DNA of 35,365 nt from an uncultured Alistipes sp. (GTDB taxonomy: Bacteria; Bacteroidota; Bacteroidia; Bacteroidales; Rikenellaceae), in assembly GCA_949283205.1 (NCBI GenBank), contig CASDSD010000007.1, positions 1-35,365 on the forward strand, given 5' to 3'. Below are positions 1 to 9,188 of this stretch, in pieces; the first letter of the stretch is position 1, and each line of letters opens with the position of its first letter. The translations under genes were made by a program, and so were the position numbers. The notes under the pieces were generated by a model. The model did no database searches, had not been told where the DNA came from, and saw only the letters and a list, made by a program, of their open reading frames with translations.

Positions 1-2
1 GA

Positions 3-2330
3 CCCTACAATAACGGGCGCGACAGCGTCATATGCTTCACGGGCAACTTTGCCGCACACCATAACGGTGCGGTTATCGTCTGCGACAGCGCCGTGCGCTA
101 CGGCGACTCGCAGATGCGTTTTTTCGGGCGTGTCGTAATAAATCAGGACTCGGTATATATCTATGGCGACAGTGCCGTCTATGACGGGGGGAACTCTCTG
201 GCGGAGGTCTATGCGCCGATCGTGAAGGTGGTGGACGGAGACGCCCTGCTCTATACCTACAATTTCAGCTTCAACACGCAGGAGAAGGTGGGCCGCTACA
301 CGGGCGGCGGCGTGATGCTTCACGACGACAACATCATCGAGTCGCAGCGCGGCTACTACTATTCCGACACGCACGATGTGATATGCGTGGAGGAGGTGGA
401 GATGCACGGTGCGGACTACGACATGAAGAGCGATTCGGTTATATACAACATCTCGACGGAGTCGGCGCGGTTCTTCACCGGCAGCGAGATATGGAACACC
501 GACGGGGACTACCTCTCGGCCGAGGAGGGGTCCTACGACAAGGCGGAGCAGTGCTACCGCGTCACGCGCGACGGATATATTCTGACCGAGGGGCAGGAGA
601 TGTGGGGCGACACGATCTACTACTATCGCACGAAGGATTATGTGGTTTCGCGTCGCAATATCCAGATGCACGACTTCGACAACAAGCTGCTCGCCTTCGG
701 CAACTATGCGGAGTATTGGAAACATCCGGGCAATGCCGTTCTTACGCTTGATCCGGCCGTTGTGAGCTACGATACGCTGCAGGGCGATTCGGTCTTCATG
801 CGGGCCGATTCGATGCTGCTGTTCACGGTGTCGCTGGAGCAGGAGCGGGCCGACTCGCTGGCTGCCGCGGCGGCTGCCGACAGCATTCGTGCTGCGGGCG
901 CGGGCGGCAGGGGCGGGTTTAAGCCGGAGGTTGTGCGGCCGGCGCGGGGTGCGGCGGATACCGTTGCGGCGGGCGCCGCACGGCAGAAGATCATGGAGAG
1001 CCGCCGTATGACGCGGGACGCGGCAGCGACGGCGGAAGGCGCCGTGACGGAGGGGGCAGCGGCGGCGGAGCTCGAGCCGGAGGCCTATTCGGCGGATACG
1101 GACTCTCTGGCGGCGGACTCTCTGGCGGTGGACTCTCTGGCGGCGGATACGCTGTCGGAGAAGGCGCTGAAGGCGTTGGAGCGGGAGCGCGTGAAGGCTC
1201 TCAAGGCGGAGGCGAAGCGCGTGAAGGCAGCGGCGCGGAAGCAGAAGCTGGACTCGATCGCCATGAAGCGTCAGGCGAAGGCCACGGCGCAGCTGGAGAA
1301 GTTCAAGGCGGCGGAGCTGGAGCGTGCGGCGAAGGCAGCGGCGCGTGACTCGGTGCGGCGTGCGAAGGTGCGTGCGCGGGCCCTCAGGCGCGGCGACGAC
1401 GTGTCGCATCTGGATTCTCTGGATGCCTCGGCGCGGGAGCGCGACGCCAGAATACGGGACAGCATCTCCAATCTGGGCGTGGTGCGCGACGATACCGTGC
1501 GGGAGGCGGAGCGGGTCATTCCCGATGCCCCCGCCGTGGAGGAGGTTGCGGCGCCGGACAGCGTCGATACGGTTGTTGTGGACAGTATCTACCGTCTTGT
1601 GAAGGCCTACCGCAACGTGCGAGTCTACCGCAGCGATGCGCAGATGGTGTGCGACTCTATGGTGAGCCGTTCCACGGACTCGATCGTGCATCTCTATCTC
1701 GACCCTCTGCTGTGGAACAACTCGAACCAGATCGCCTCGGACGAGATGGACATACATACCGTCAACCGCAAGATCGTGCGGGCGGAGTTCATTGGGGCCC
1801 CGATCATGGTTGCCGAGATCGATACGACCTATTACAACCAGGTTGCGGGCAAGCAGATGACGGCCTACTTCCGCGACAACGAGATCTACCGCGACGATGT
1901 GGACGGGAACGTGCAGACGATATATTTCCAGCGGGAGAACGACTCGTCGGCCGTAGTTACGGAGATGATCTACCTGGAGAGCGCCTCGGCATCGTTCTAT
2001 ATCGAGGATCGGGAGCTGGTGGGCATGACCTACCGCAACGATGTTCCCTTCACGCTCTACCCGATCGGGCAGGTTCCGCCGACACAGCCTATGCGTCTTG
2101 ACAACTTCAAGTGGGAGCCGTGGCGCCGTCCCACGCGGGGGACGATCTTCGACCTGGAGATACGGCCGTCGCGGCGTGCCGCGAGCCTTAATCGGGAACG
2201 CCCTCGTTTCGACATAGTGGAGCGTATGGACCGCTATAAGGAGTGGCTGCTCCGCAACGGCGAATGGATCGACCGCGATGAGGAACTCAAGCCCGATGTT
2301 GTCGAGTGGCGCGACACGCGCGAGCCGTAA
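3..2330 (+). CDS. OstA/LptA-like protein, 5' end outside window
   Basis: The reading frame is open to the first base, so the true start lies upstream; the first in-frame candidate, a GTG at 93, is inside a conserved-looking OstA repeat (FTGNF, then HNGAVIVCDSAV) and is not the start. Repeated beta-strand units of the type 'G-N-V...D-S-A-V-Y' fill the first 250 visible codons and return near the C terminus, as in LptA/OstA proteins that carry lipopolysaccharide across the periplasm. Between them (about 780-1600) lies a long low-complexity insert rich in Ala, Lys, Arg and Asp-Ser-Leu-Ala units, probably disordered or coiled-coil. The C-terminal part is rich in aromatic and acidic residues. Role in LPS export is inferred from the family; the insert is unusual in size. 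Confidence 0.85.
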   Translation, partial: PYNNGRDSVICFTGNFAAHHNGAVIVCDSAVRYGDSQMRFFGRVVINQDSVYIYGDSAVYDGGNSLAEVYAPIVKVVDGDALLYTYNFSFNTQEKVGRYTGGGVMLHDDNIIESQRGYYYSDTHDVICVEEVEMHGADYDMKSDSVIYNISTESARFFTGSEIWNTDGDYLSAEEGSYDKAEQCYRVTRDGYILTEGQEMWGDTIYYYRTKDYVVSRRNIQMHDFDNKLLAFGNYAEYWKHPGNAVLTLDPAVVSYDTLQGDSVFMRADSMLLFTVSLEQERADSLAAAAAADSIRAAGAGGRGGFKPEVVRPARGAADTVAAGAARQKIMESRRMTRDAAATAEGAVTEGAAAAELEPEAYSADTDSLAADSLAVDSLAADTLSEKALKALERERVKALKAEAKRVKAAARKQKLDSIAMKRQAKATAQLEKFKAAELERAAKAAARDSVRRAKVRARALRRGDDVSHLDSLDASARERDARIRDSISNLGVVRDDTVREAERVIPDAPAVEEVAAPDSVDTVVVDSIYRLVKAYRNVRVYRSDAQMVCDSMVSRSTDSIVHLYLDPLLWNNSNQIASDEMDIHTVNRKIVRAEFIGAPIMVAEIDTTYYNQVAGKQMTAYFRDNEIYRDDVDGNVQTIYFQRENDSSAVVTEMIYLESASASFYIEDRELVGMTYRNDVPFTLYPIGQVPPTQPMRLDNFKWEPWRRPTRGTIFDLEIRPSRRAASLNRERPRFDIVERMDRYKEWLLRNGEWIDRDEELKPDVVEWRDTREP
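1101..1145 (+). repeat. Three tandem 15-bp in-frame repeats (DSLA-A/V)
   Basis: Three copies of gactctctggcggYg lie head to tail at 1101-1115, 1116-1130 and 1131-1145 and encode Asp-Ser-Leu-Ala-Ala/Val. Degenerate relatives flank them. The unit is a multiple of three, so copy-number change would alter length without breaking the frame. Confidence 0.85.
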
Positions 2331-2360
2331 CGGCTGGGTCCGGCGTAACGCGGCATGGAG

Positions 2361-2411
2361 GAAAGGTGTACGGAAGGAAGTCCCGCGGGGGCTCTGTTCC
2401 GCACACCTTTC
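2361..2411 (+). terminator. Long stem-loop after the OstA-like gene
   Basis: Arms 2361-2374 (gaaaggtgtacgga) and 2398-2411 (tccgcacacctttc) pair over 14 positions with one A-C mismatch. The loop holds a second GC-rich pairing (agtccc with ggggct, one G-T). The run of T after it is weak (tgttt), so it may be a terminator or a structured 3' end that slows RNA decay. Confidence 0.55.
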
Positions 2412-2543
2412 TGTTTGTGGGGGCGGGTGAGAGATTTTTTTGCGGAGGCGGCTCGAAAACTTGCCGAAAAGGTTGTGCGGTATGGAGTTTTTTTCTAATT
2501 TTACGGTTGACTAACAACTATTAACCTCAAAAACTGCTAAATC

Positions 2544-3857
2544 ATGAGTTCTAAATTATCTCGTTTGGACTTCCTGCGCTATTCGGCGCTGGGAGCGTCG
2601 GCATTGATCCTTCCGCGTTCGGTATCGGCCGCCATGGCGCCGAAGAAACCCAAGAAGGGTGATGTGAACGATCTGATCAACATTGCGTTCATCGGACTGG
2701 GCCAGCAGGCCATATACCTGATGAGCGGCTTCATCACCATCCCCAACGTACGGGTCGTTGCCGGCTGCGATGTCTACGACATCAAGCGCGACCGTTTCCA
2801 GAACCGTGTGAACGGGTACTATGCCGAGAAGGGTATCAAGAACAAGCTCGACATGTATATCCACTATGAGGAGGTTCTGGCGCGCGAGGATATCGACGCT
2901 GTCGTTATCGCCACGCCCGACCACCAGCACGCCATCATAGCCATAGCGGCGTGCCGTGCCGGCAAGGACGTCTATCTCGAGAAGCCCCTTACGTTCACCA
3001 TCTACGAGGGCCAGCAGCTGGTTAAGGCCGTTCGCGAGAACAACCGCATCCTGCAGGTAGGCAGCATGCAGCGTTCGATGGCGGAGTTCATCCATGCGGC
3101 GAATGTGGTTCGCGAGGGACGTCTGGGCAAGATCTCTCTCATGAAGGCGCACGTCGGAGACGGCCCGAAGCCGTACGATCTTCCCGAGCAGCCGGTGCCG
3201 GCAGGTCTGGACTGGGATCTGTGGCTGGGACCGTTGGCCGACACATGGCACTACAACCACGAGCTCAACCCGCTGATCCTGGAGAACGGCGGCGACGAGT
3301 GCTGGGGGGCATGGCGCTGGTACAAGGGCCTGGGCGGCGGTTACACCACCGACTGGGGCGCTCACATGTTCGATATCGGCCAGTGGGCCATCGGCAAGGA
3401 CGGATCGGGTCCCGTAGAGATTCTTCCTCCTGCCAGCAGCCCGTACGAGTGCCTGACCTACCGCTACGACAACGGCATCGAGATGATCCAGCAGCAGTTC
3501 GACGGCGGCAAGCAGGGCATCAAGATCTACGGCGAGAACGGTTGGATCCAGGTATGCCGCGGCGAGTTCCTGGCATCGTCGCCGGAGTTCATGCCGAGCG
3601 AGGTGGACCAGAAGGCCATCTACGAGACCAACGTGCCGCACTACCAGAGCTTCGTGGACAGCATCATTTCGCGTCGTGACCCGAGTGTACCGGTGGAGGT
3701 GGGCCACAGCTCATGCACGGTCTGCAACCTGGGTAACATTGCATACGACCTGAACCGTCCTCTGCACTGGAATCCCATCGTTGAGAAGTTCATGGACGAT
3801 CCGGAGGCTACGAAGCAGTTGCACTACGAGTACCGCAAGCCCTATACGCTGGGATAA
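2544..3857 (+). CDS. Gfo/Idh/MocA-family oxidoreductase, exported
   Basis: NAD(P)-dependent sugar or cyclitol dehydrogenase family; the exact substrate cannot be read from sequence. The 437-residue protein has an N-terminal export signal (LSRLDFLRYSALGASALIL), then a Rossmann nucleotide-binding start (IAFIGLGQQA, about residues 48-57), an ATPDHQH segment near 129, and the family's catalytic-lysine motif EKPL near 150. The C-terminal half has the usual alpha/beta dimer domain (DWDLWLGP, GGYTTDWGAHMFD). The signal resembles a Tat leader but the second arginine of the usual S-R-R-x-F-L is replaced by leucine. ATG at 2544 is preceded by an A-rich leader (cctcaaaaactgctaaatc), typical of Bacteroidetes. 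A strong terminator follows at 3881. It faces a sugar isomerase-like lipoprotein, a pairing often seen in carbohydrate oxidation loci. Confidence 0.9.
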   Translation: MSSKLSRLDFLRYSALGASALILPRSVSAAMAPKKPKKGDVNDLINIAFIGLGQQAIYLMSGFITIPNVRVVAGCDVYDIKRDRFQNRVNGYYAEKGIKNKLDMYIHYEEVLAREDIDAVVIATPDHQHAIIAIAACRAGKDVYLEKPLTFTIYEGQQLVKAVRENNRILQVGSMQRSMAEFIHAANVVREGRLGKISLMKAHVGDGPKPYDLPEQPVPAGLDWDLWLGPLADTWHYNHELNPLILENGGDECWGAWRWYKGLGGGYTTDWGAHMFDIGQWAIGKDGSGPVEILPPASSPYECLTYRYDNGIEMIQQQFDGGKQGIKIYGENGWIQVCRGEFLASSPEFMPSEVDQKAIYETNVPHYQSFVDSIISRRDPSVPVEVGHSSCTVCNLGNIAYDLNRPLHWNPIVEKFMDDPEATKQLHYEYRKPYTLG

Positions 3858-3880
3858 CGGTCCGAAGGCTTTCATAGCAG

Positions 3881-3907
3881 AGGCCCCGCGGCATGCGGGG
3901 CCTTTTT
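3881..3907 (+). terminator. Intrinsic terminator after Gfo/Idh/MocA gene
   Basis: Perfect 9-bp arms aggccccgc (3881-3889) and gcggggcct (3895-3903), 5-nt loop, followed by a run of T (ccttttt). Confidence 0.93.
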
Positions 3908-4066
3908 GTGTGTGCCGGGATTCTCCGGCCGCGGCGACGTGCGAGGGGCGGCGCGAAGACGCATGGAGGGAGGGGTGCTTTCCCTGCCGGAATGTGTCGC
4001 AATACGTCGGAATAGTATGGGGAGGATATGGCGGCGTACGAGGGGCTCGCGGCATATATGGGCATG

Positions 4067-4103
4067 AAAAAAGCGGTTGCGGAACCATCCGCAACCGCTT
4101 TTT
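4067..4103. terminator. Bidirectional terminator between convergent genes
   Basis: Arms aagcggttgcgg (4071-4082) and ccgcaaccgctt (4089-4100) pair perfectly over 12 bp around a 6-nt loop. A-run on the left (4067-4072) and T-run on the right (4099-4103) give a U-tract in both directions. It mainly serves the minus-strand isomerase-like gene ending at 4119. Confidence 0.93.
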
Positions 4104-4118
4104 CCGGTTTGGCCGTCT

Positions 4119-5108
4119 TTACTTTGCAGCGGGGCAGTCGGCATTCTCGGGGCAGTCGGCGCAATCCTCGGCCGAAGCGTTGAGGTAGTTTGCCTTGAGG
4201 TAGTCGATGCTCATCTTGACGCACTCCATGGGGGTCTTGCCCATGCTGGGGTCATCCTGCTCGACTATGAGCCACTTGCTTCCAACCTCCTCGGCTGCGG
4301 CGATGATGGCGGGCACATCCTGCAGGCCCTCGCCCAGGGGGCGGAACTCGAAGGTGCCGGTCTTCTTCTGCTCGCCCTCGTTGAGGCCGATCAGGGCATA
4401 GGGGTCACCCTCCTGCTTGCCCTCGGCATAGAAGTCCTTGACGTGTACCAGGGGCGAACGGCCTGCATACTTCTTCAGGTATGCCACGGGGTCCTCGCCG
4501 CTGTACTTCACCCAGCACTCGTCGAGCTCGGTCTGGAGCAGGTCTGCGGGGACGTTGGCATAGAGGTAGTCGAGACCGTACTGTCCGTCCTCGAGCTTGG
4601 TGAACTCGAAGTCGTGGTTATGGTAGAGCAGGGTCATGCCTGCGTCCTTCACCTTCTGGCCTATGGTCTTGATCTCCTCGACCATCTGCAGGAAGAGCTC
4701 TCCATTGGGGCGGCGCTCCTCGGTAACGTATGGCACGACGATATACTGGCAGCCCACGGCCTTGTAGTCGGCGATCACCTTGTCGATGTCGGCGAGCATG
4801 TCTGCCAGGGGCACGTGTGCCGAGATGGGGTTGAGGCCGATTTCGTCGCACATGGCCTTCACCTGCTCGGGGGCGTTGTCATAGAGGCCGGCGAACTCGA
4901 CGCCGTCGTAGCCCATGTCCTTAACCTTCTGGAGGGTACCCTTGAAGTCCTTGGCCATGTCGTCGCGGATGCTGTAGAGCTGCAGACCGATGGGGAGTTT
5001 GTTCGGGCATTCCTCGCCCTCGGCGCTCTTCTTGGCGCTGTTGCCGCCGCACGATACCATCGAGAGGCACACTGCGGCAGCGAGAATGAGTGAATAGAAC
5101 TTTTTCAT
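4119..5108 (-). CDS. Sugar phosphate isomerase/epimerase-like TIM-barrel lipoprotein
   Basis: A 329-residue member of the xylose isomerase-like TIM-barrel (AP endonuclease 2) superfamily. A lipoprotein signal is visible: MKK, a hydrophobic stretch, then lipobox MVSC with Cys at about residue 20, followed by Gly-Gly-Asn, so it should sit on a membrane facing the periplasm. The barrel begins with LPIGLQLYSIRDD and continues with GYDGVEFAGLY, ISAHVPL, LLYHNHDFEF (His and Glu expected as metal ligands), ELDECWVKYSG, LVHVKDF and WLIVEQDD, which together give the usual metal-binding carboxylates and histidines. Substrate unknown. It is convergent with the Gfo/Idh/MocA gene at 2544, and the two could act on one periplasmic sugar, but they are not co-transcribed. 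Confidence 0.88.
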   Translation of the reverse strand: MKKFYSLILAAAVCLSMVSCGGNSAKKSAEGEECPNKLPIGLQLYSIRDDMAKDFKGTLQKVKDMGYDGVEFAGLYDNAPEQVKAMCDEIGLNPISAHVPLADMLADIDKVIADYKAVGCQYIVVPYVTEERRPNGELFLQMVEEIKTIGQKVKDAGMTLLYHNHDFEFTKLEDGQYGLDYLYANVPADLLQTELDECWVKYSGEDPVAYLKKYAGRSPLVHVKDFYAEGKQEGDPYALIGLNEGEQKKTGTFEFRPLGEGLQDVPAIIAAAEEVGSKWLIVEQDDPSMGKTPMECVKMSIDYLKANYLNASAEDCADCPENADCPAAK

Positions 5109-5155
5109 TGTTTGAAATTTAATGTGTATTTGAGTCTGTCGTTTGTAACTTGTTG

Positions 5156-5163
5156 CAAAGATA
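5156..5163 (-). promoter_or_regulatory. Candidate -7 element for the TIM-barrel lipoprotein gene
   Basis: On the minus strand this reads TATCTTTG, a full match to the Bacteroidetes -7 consensus TAnnTTTG, about 47 bp upstream of the ATG. No clear -33 TTG is seen at the right distance. Confidence 0.55.
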
Positions 5164-5226
5164 TGTTTTTTTTAAGTTGGCGGTATCGTTTTTGGCCATT
5201 ATTTCGCATAAGTATGCATTTTCGTC

Positions 5227-6504
5227 TCAATCGCGGCACCGGGGTCGTTGGAATGCTATTGCGAGGGCGGCGCAGCAGCCCATGATGAACGGGTAGTACA
5301 GGTAAGGTATTATCTGCACGGGCGACACGGCGGAGAGTCCTGCTGCCATGAGCAGCTGTGCCCCGTATGGGATAATTCCCTGCACGAAGCACGAGAATGT
5401 GTCGAGGAGGCTTGCGGCGCGGCGCGGCGGTATTCCGAATCGTCGTGCTATGTTGCGCGATATTGCGCCGACGGAGATTATGGCGACGGTGTTGTTTGCG
5501 GTGCATATGTCGGCGAATACGGCCAGGGCGGCTATTGCGGTTTCGGCGCCGCGGCGCGAGCTTATGCGGGCCGTGAGGCGCGAGATGATGTAGTCTATGC
5601 CGCCGGCGATACGGATCATTTCGAGCATGCCTCCGGCCATCATCGTGATTATGATGAGTTCTCCCATTGAGGCCATTCCGCTGCCCATGGCCACGGTCCA
5701 CTCCACGGGGCTCATGGTTCCGGCGAGGAGTCCTATGATTCCGGCGGAGACGATCCCGAGGGTGAGTACGATCAGGACGTTCATACCCATTATTGCCGTG
5801 ACGAGGACGAGCAGGTATGGTATTACGGTTATGAATGATACCTCGGCGGCGCCGTCATAGACGAAGGCGTGGCTTTGGGAGAATATGTATATTGCGAGGG
5901 TTATGAGAGCCGCGGGGAGTACTATGCGGAAGTTTGTCCGGAACTTGTCGCGCATGGAGCAGCCCTGGGTTCTGGTCGCGGCGATGGTGGTGTCGGAGAT
6001 GAACGAGAGGTTGTCGCCGAAGAACGCGCCCCCGACGACGATAGCGACGATCCAGGCGGTGTCGCATCCTGTCTGCTGTGCTATTGCGGAGGCTATGGGT
6101 ACGAGGGCGACGATGGTTCCGACGGAGGTGCCGATGGATATGGAAGTGAAGCATGCGGCGATGAAGAGTCCCGCCGGCAGGAACCGTGCGGGCACGATCT
6201 TGAGCGTGAGGGCGACGGTGGCATCGACGGCACCCATCTGCTTTGTGGAGGCGGCGAAGGCGCCTGCCAGCACGAAGATCCATATCATGAGCATGATATT
6301 GGGTTCGGTGGCGCCGCGCGAGTAGTCGTCGATACGTTCGACGAGGGGTTTTGGGGACATTGCCACGGCGCATATCGAGGCGGCGAGTGCGGCCACGGTG
6401 ATGGGTATCTTGTAGAAGTCGCCCACGATGAGCGACCCGGCGAGATATACGCCCAGGAATATGGCCAGGGGCGCGAGAGCGCGTATGTTTCCTCTGGAGT
6501 TCAT
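5227..6504 (-). CDS. NhaC-family Na+/H+ antiporter
   Basis: A 425-residue integral membrane protein with about 10-11 hydrophobic segments. The segment GGAFFGDNLSFISDTTIAA (near residues 177-195) is the hallmark of NhaC-type antiporters, as is the SIGTSVGTIVALVP loop before it. Members exchange protons for sodium (some for malate/lactate) across the inner membrane; which substrate applies here cannot be read. Length is close to the family's usual 430-480. It is divergent from the transglutaminase-like gene, with 68 bp between the starts. No terminator is obvious after it, only a 5-bp hairpin at 5206-5217, so some read-through into the isomerase-like gene is possible. Confidence 0.9.
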   Translation of the reverse strand: MNSRGNIRALAPLAIFLGVYLAGSLIVGDFYKIPITVAALAASICAVAMSPKPLVERIDDYSRGATEPNIMLMIWIFVLAGAFAASTKQMGAVDATVALTLKIVPARFLPAGLFIAACFTSISIGTSVGTIVALVPIASAIAQQTGCDTAWIVAIVVGGAFFGDNLSFISDTTIAATRTQGCSMRDKFRTNFRIVLPAALITLAIYIFSQSHAFVYDGAAEVSFITVIPYLLVLVTAIMGMNVLIVLTLGIVSAGIIGLLAGTMSPVEWTVAMGSGMASMGELIIITMMAGGMLEMIRIAGGIDYIISRLTARISSRRGAETAIAALAVFADICTANNTVAIISVGAISRNIARRFGIPPRRAASLLDTFSCFVQGIIPYGAQLLMAAGLSAVSPVQIIPYLYYPFIMGCCAALAIAFQRPRCRD

Positions 6505-6572
6505 CGAAAGGGTGTTTTGAGCGGTAAAAATAGTTTTTTTTTGCTATATTTACTTTCAAAAACCTGAACGAA
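6505..6572. promoter_or_regulatory. Divergent promoter region (nhaC-like / transglutaminase-like)
   Basis: This 68-bp AT-rich gap serves both directions. Plus strand has TATATTTA at 6545-6552; minus strand has TATTTTTA (plus-strand positions 6525-6532). Each differs from TAnnTTTG at one base. No well-spaced -33 element was found for either. Confidence 0.4.
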
Positions 6573-9188
6573 ATGAGTGTCAAGAGCCTTTTTTCGACCC
6601 TGCTGCTGGCTGCGGTCCTGGGCGGGGTGTCGTGTACGGACCGCCTTGTATCGGATTCGGCACGGCGCAGCCGTATACATGACAAGTTCGAGTCGCGCCG
6701 CGAGGTCTTTGCCGACGGGGATCTTTTCGCTTGCTTCGAAGGGACGATGAGCGGAGCCGAGCGCGAGGCGATGGAGTTCCTCTACGCCTCGATGAGCAGT
6801 GCGGACATGGGCGACTACGACGGGGCGTTTTTCCTCGGGAACGTGCGCTGTGCGCTGCGTGCGCGCGAGGAGCTGGCGTGGGGGCGCGACATTCCGGAGG
6901 ATATGTTCCTGCACTTCGTGCTTCCGGTGCGGGTGAACAACGAGCGGCTGGACGACTTCCGCATGCTCTACTACGACACGCTGCGCCGGCGCGTCGAGGG
7001 TCTGTCGCTGCACGACGCCGCCCTCGAGATAAACCACTGGTGCCACGAGAAGGCCACCTACACCCCCTCGGACGCCCGCACGTCGTCGCCGCTGGCGGTG
7101 ATACGCACGGCGGAGGGGCGCTGCGGCGAGGAGTCGACCTTTACGGTTGCGGCGATGCGCGCCGTGGGCATACCCGCACGTCAGGTCTATACGCCGCGCT
7201 GGGCGCACACCGACGACAACCACGCATGGGTCGAGGTGTGGGTCGACGGCCGCTGGCGGTTCCTCGGGGCGTGCGAGCCGGAGCCGGAGCTCGACGTGGC
7301 GTGGTTCAACGAGCCGGCGGCACGCGCCATGCTGATGCACACGCGCGTCTATGGCGACTACTGCGGCCCGGAGGATGTGATACAGCGCACCGAGTGCTTT
7401 ACCGAGATCAACGTCGTCGAAAACTATGCCCCCGTGCGGCAGTCGGTGGTGAAGGTCGTCGACACCGGCGGCAGCCCCGTTTCGGGCGCCACGGTGGAGT
7501 TCAAGATATTCAACTACGGGGAGTACTGCACCGTGGTGACGCTCACGAGTGACGATCGGGGCGAGGTGTCGCTCCACACGGGCCTCGGCGACATGGTGGT
7601 GTGGGCCTCGCACGAGGGGCGCTTCGGCGTTGCGGAGCTCGAGGGCGAGGCCCTGACCGTGACGCTCGACCATGCCGCGGGCGATCCCCTCACCGTGGAG
7701 TACGACCTCACGCCGCCACCCCCGGGACGCATCCCCGCCGACGTTACGGAGGAGGCCGCCGCCGCGAACAGGGTGCGCCTGGCGCGCGAGGACTCGATAC
7801 GCATGGCCTATACCTCGACCTTCATGACCGAGGAGAAGTGTTCCGCCTGTGATGATGTTACGCGCGATCTGCTGATCGCCGCACGGGGCAACTGGCGCGA
7901 CGTGAAGGCCTTCCTCGAGGGTGCGGGCGACGACCGCGCGCGTGCCGTGGCGATGCTCTCGGCGGTCTCGCGCAAGGACCTGCGCGACACGCCGCTGGAG
8001 GTGCTGCGCGACGCCCTCGAGGCGACCCCCGCGGCAGCCCTTACCGATGAATACGTACACTACATCCTCTCGCCGCGCGTGGCGGACGAGTTCCTGCGCC
8101 CCTACCGCCGCGAGATACGCGCCGCGCTGGAGCCCGATCTGGGGGCGTCGCCCGCGGCGGCCGACATCATAGCGTGGACGCGCGACAACATCCTGCCGGC
8201 GGACGAGTACAACCCGCTGCACCTGCAGGCGACGCCTGCGGGGACGCTGCGCACGCGCCGTGCCGACGCCCTCTCGCGCGACATATTCTTCGTGGCGGCG
8301 TGCCGCTCGTTCGGCATCGCGGCACGGCGCGACGTCATGACCGGCAAGGCGCAGTATATGGGTGAGGACGGCTGGGTCGACGTGCTTCTCGACGGCCCCG
8401 TTGCCGAGCGCGAGAGCCGCACGGGCTTCCTGCGCATGGGCTATGCGGCGACGGATGCGCGCATGGCCAACCCGGATTATTACCGCCACTTCACCATCTC
8501 GAGGATCGAGGATGGCCGCTGCCGCCTGCTGGAGTTCTCGGGCGGCGACGCCACGGAACTGGGGGCCGACGCCTCGGCCTCGAGCTTCAGCGGCCCGTTC
8601 GAGCTGGAGGAGGGATATTACATGCTCACCTCGGGCAACCGCATGGCCAGCGGCAAGGTGCTCTCGCGCGGTGTGACCTTCCGCATCGAGCAGGGGCGGA
8701 CGACGGATGTGGAGCTGGTGATACGCTCCGCCGATGACGACATAGAGGTCGTGGGCTTCATCGACGCCGAGAAACGGTACCTGCCCGCGGGGGCGGAGGA
8801 GGAGCGTTCGCTGCTCTCGACGACGGGGCGCGGCTACTTCCTGCTTGCGGTCGTGGGTGCGGGCGACGAACCTACGAACCACGCCCTGCGCGACCTGGCG
8901 TCGATAGCGGATGAACTTGCCGGGTGGGGACGCCCCGTGGTGATCCTGAACCGCAGCGCGGAGGATGCGGCGAAGTTCGACCCCACGCCTCTGGGCGGGG
9001 TGAAGGCATCGTTCGGGGTGGATACGGACGGCAAGGTTGCGGCGATGTTGTGCGAGGGGTGCAAGTCGTCGTCGCGGACGATGCCGATGGTTGCCGTCTG
9101 CGACAGCTTCGGGCGCGTGGTATACTTCACGCAGGGATACAACACCTCGCTGGCGGACCAGCTACGCAATGTCATTCACAAGCTGTGA
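6573..9188 (+). CDS. Transglutaminase-like lipoprotein with C-terminal thioredoxin-like domain
   Basis: An 871-residue lipoprotein (hydrophobic leader, lipobox GVSC, Cys21). Residues about 150-245 form a transglutaminase-like cysteine protease core: GRCGEES (Cys184), NHAWVEVW (His217) and an acidic EPEPELD segment that could supply the third residue. Residues about 283-375 look like an Ig-type carboxypeptidase regulatory domain (PVSGATVEF). Residues about 530-605 resemble a second transglutaminase core (ADALSRDIFFVAACRSFGI, then GWVDVLL), but neither catalytic Cys nor His is in place, so it is probably inactive. The last 125 residues look thioredoxin-like (strand-helix pattern, TMP before VAVCDSFGRVVYF) without a CxxC. 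Likely an envelope protein acting on or binding peptides or glycans; substrate unknown. Its last 27 bp overlap cutC, which converges on it. Confidence 0.85.
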   Translation: MSVKSLFSTLLLAAVLGGVSCTDRLVSDSARRSRIHDKFESRREVFADGDLFACFEGTMSGAEREAMEFLYASMSSADMGDYDGAFFLGNVRCALRAREELAWGRDIPEDMFLHFVLPVRVNNERLDDFRMLYYDTLRRRVEGLSLHDAALEINHWCHEKATYTPSDARTSSPLAVIRTAEGRCGEESTFTVAAMRAVGIPARQVYTPRWAHTDDNHAWVEVWVDGRWRFLGACEPEPELDVAWFNEPAARAMLMHTRVYGDYCGPEDVIQRTECFTEINVVENYAPVRQSVVKVVDTGGSPVSGATVEFKIFNYGEYCTVVTLTSDDRGEVSLHTGLGDMVVWASHEGRFGVAELEGEALTVTLDHAAGDPLTVEYDLTPPPPGRIPADVTEEAAAANRVRLAREDSIRMAYTSTFMTEEKCSACDDVTRDLLIAARGNWRDVKAFLEGAGDDRARAVAMLSAVSRKDLRDTPLEVLRDALEATPAAALTDEYVHYILSPRVADEFLRPYRREIRAALEPDLGASPAAADIIAWTRDNILPADEYNPLHLQATPAGTLRTRRADALSRDIFFVAACRSFGIAARRDVMTGKAQYMGEDGWVDVLLDGPVAERESRTGFLRMGYAATDARMANPDYYRHFTISRIEDGRCRLLEFSGGDATELGADASASSFSGPFELEEGYYMLTSGNRMASGKVLSRGVTFRIEQGRTTDVELVIRSADDDIEVVGFIDAEKRYLPAGAEEERSLLSTTGRGYFLLAVVGAGDEPTNHALRDLASIADELAGWGRPVVILNRSAEDAAKFDPTPLGGVKASFGVDTDGKVAAMLCEGCKSSSRTMPMVAVCDSFGRVVYFTQGYNTSLADQLRNVIHKL

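Noticed and set aside
4077-5093. 338-codon plus-strand open frame
   Set aside because: It is fully antisense to the TIM-barrel lipoprotein gene, which has a signal peptide and family motifs; the antisense protein is a low-complexity hydrophobic mix.
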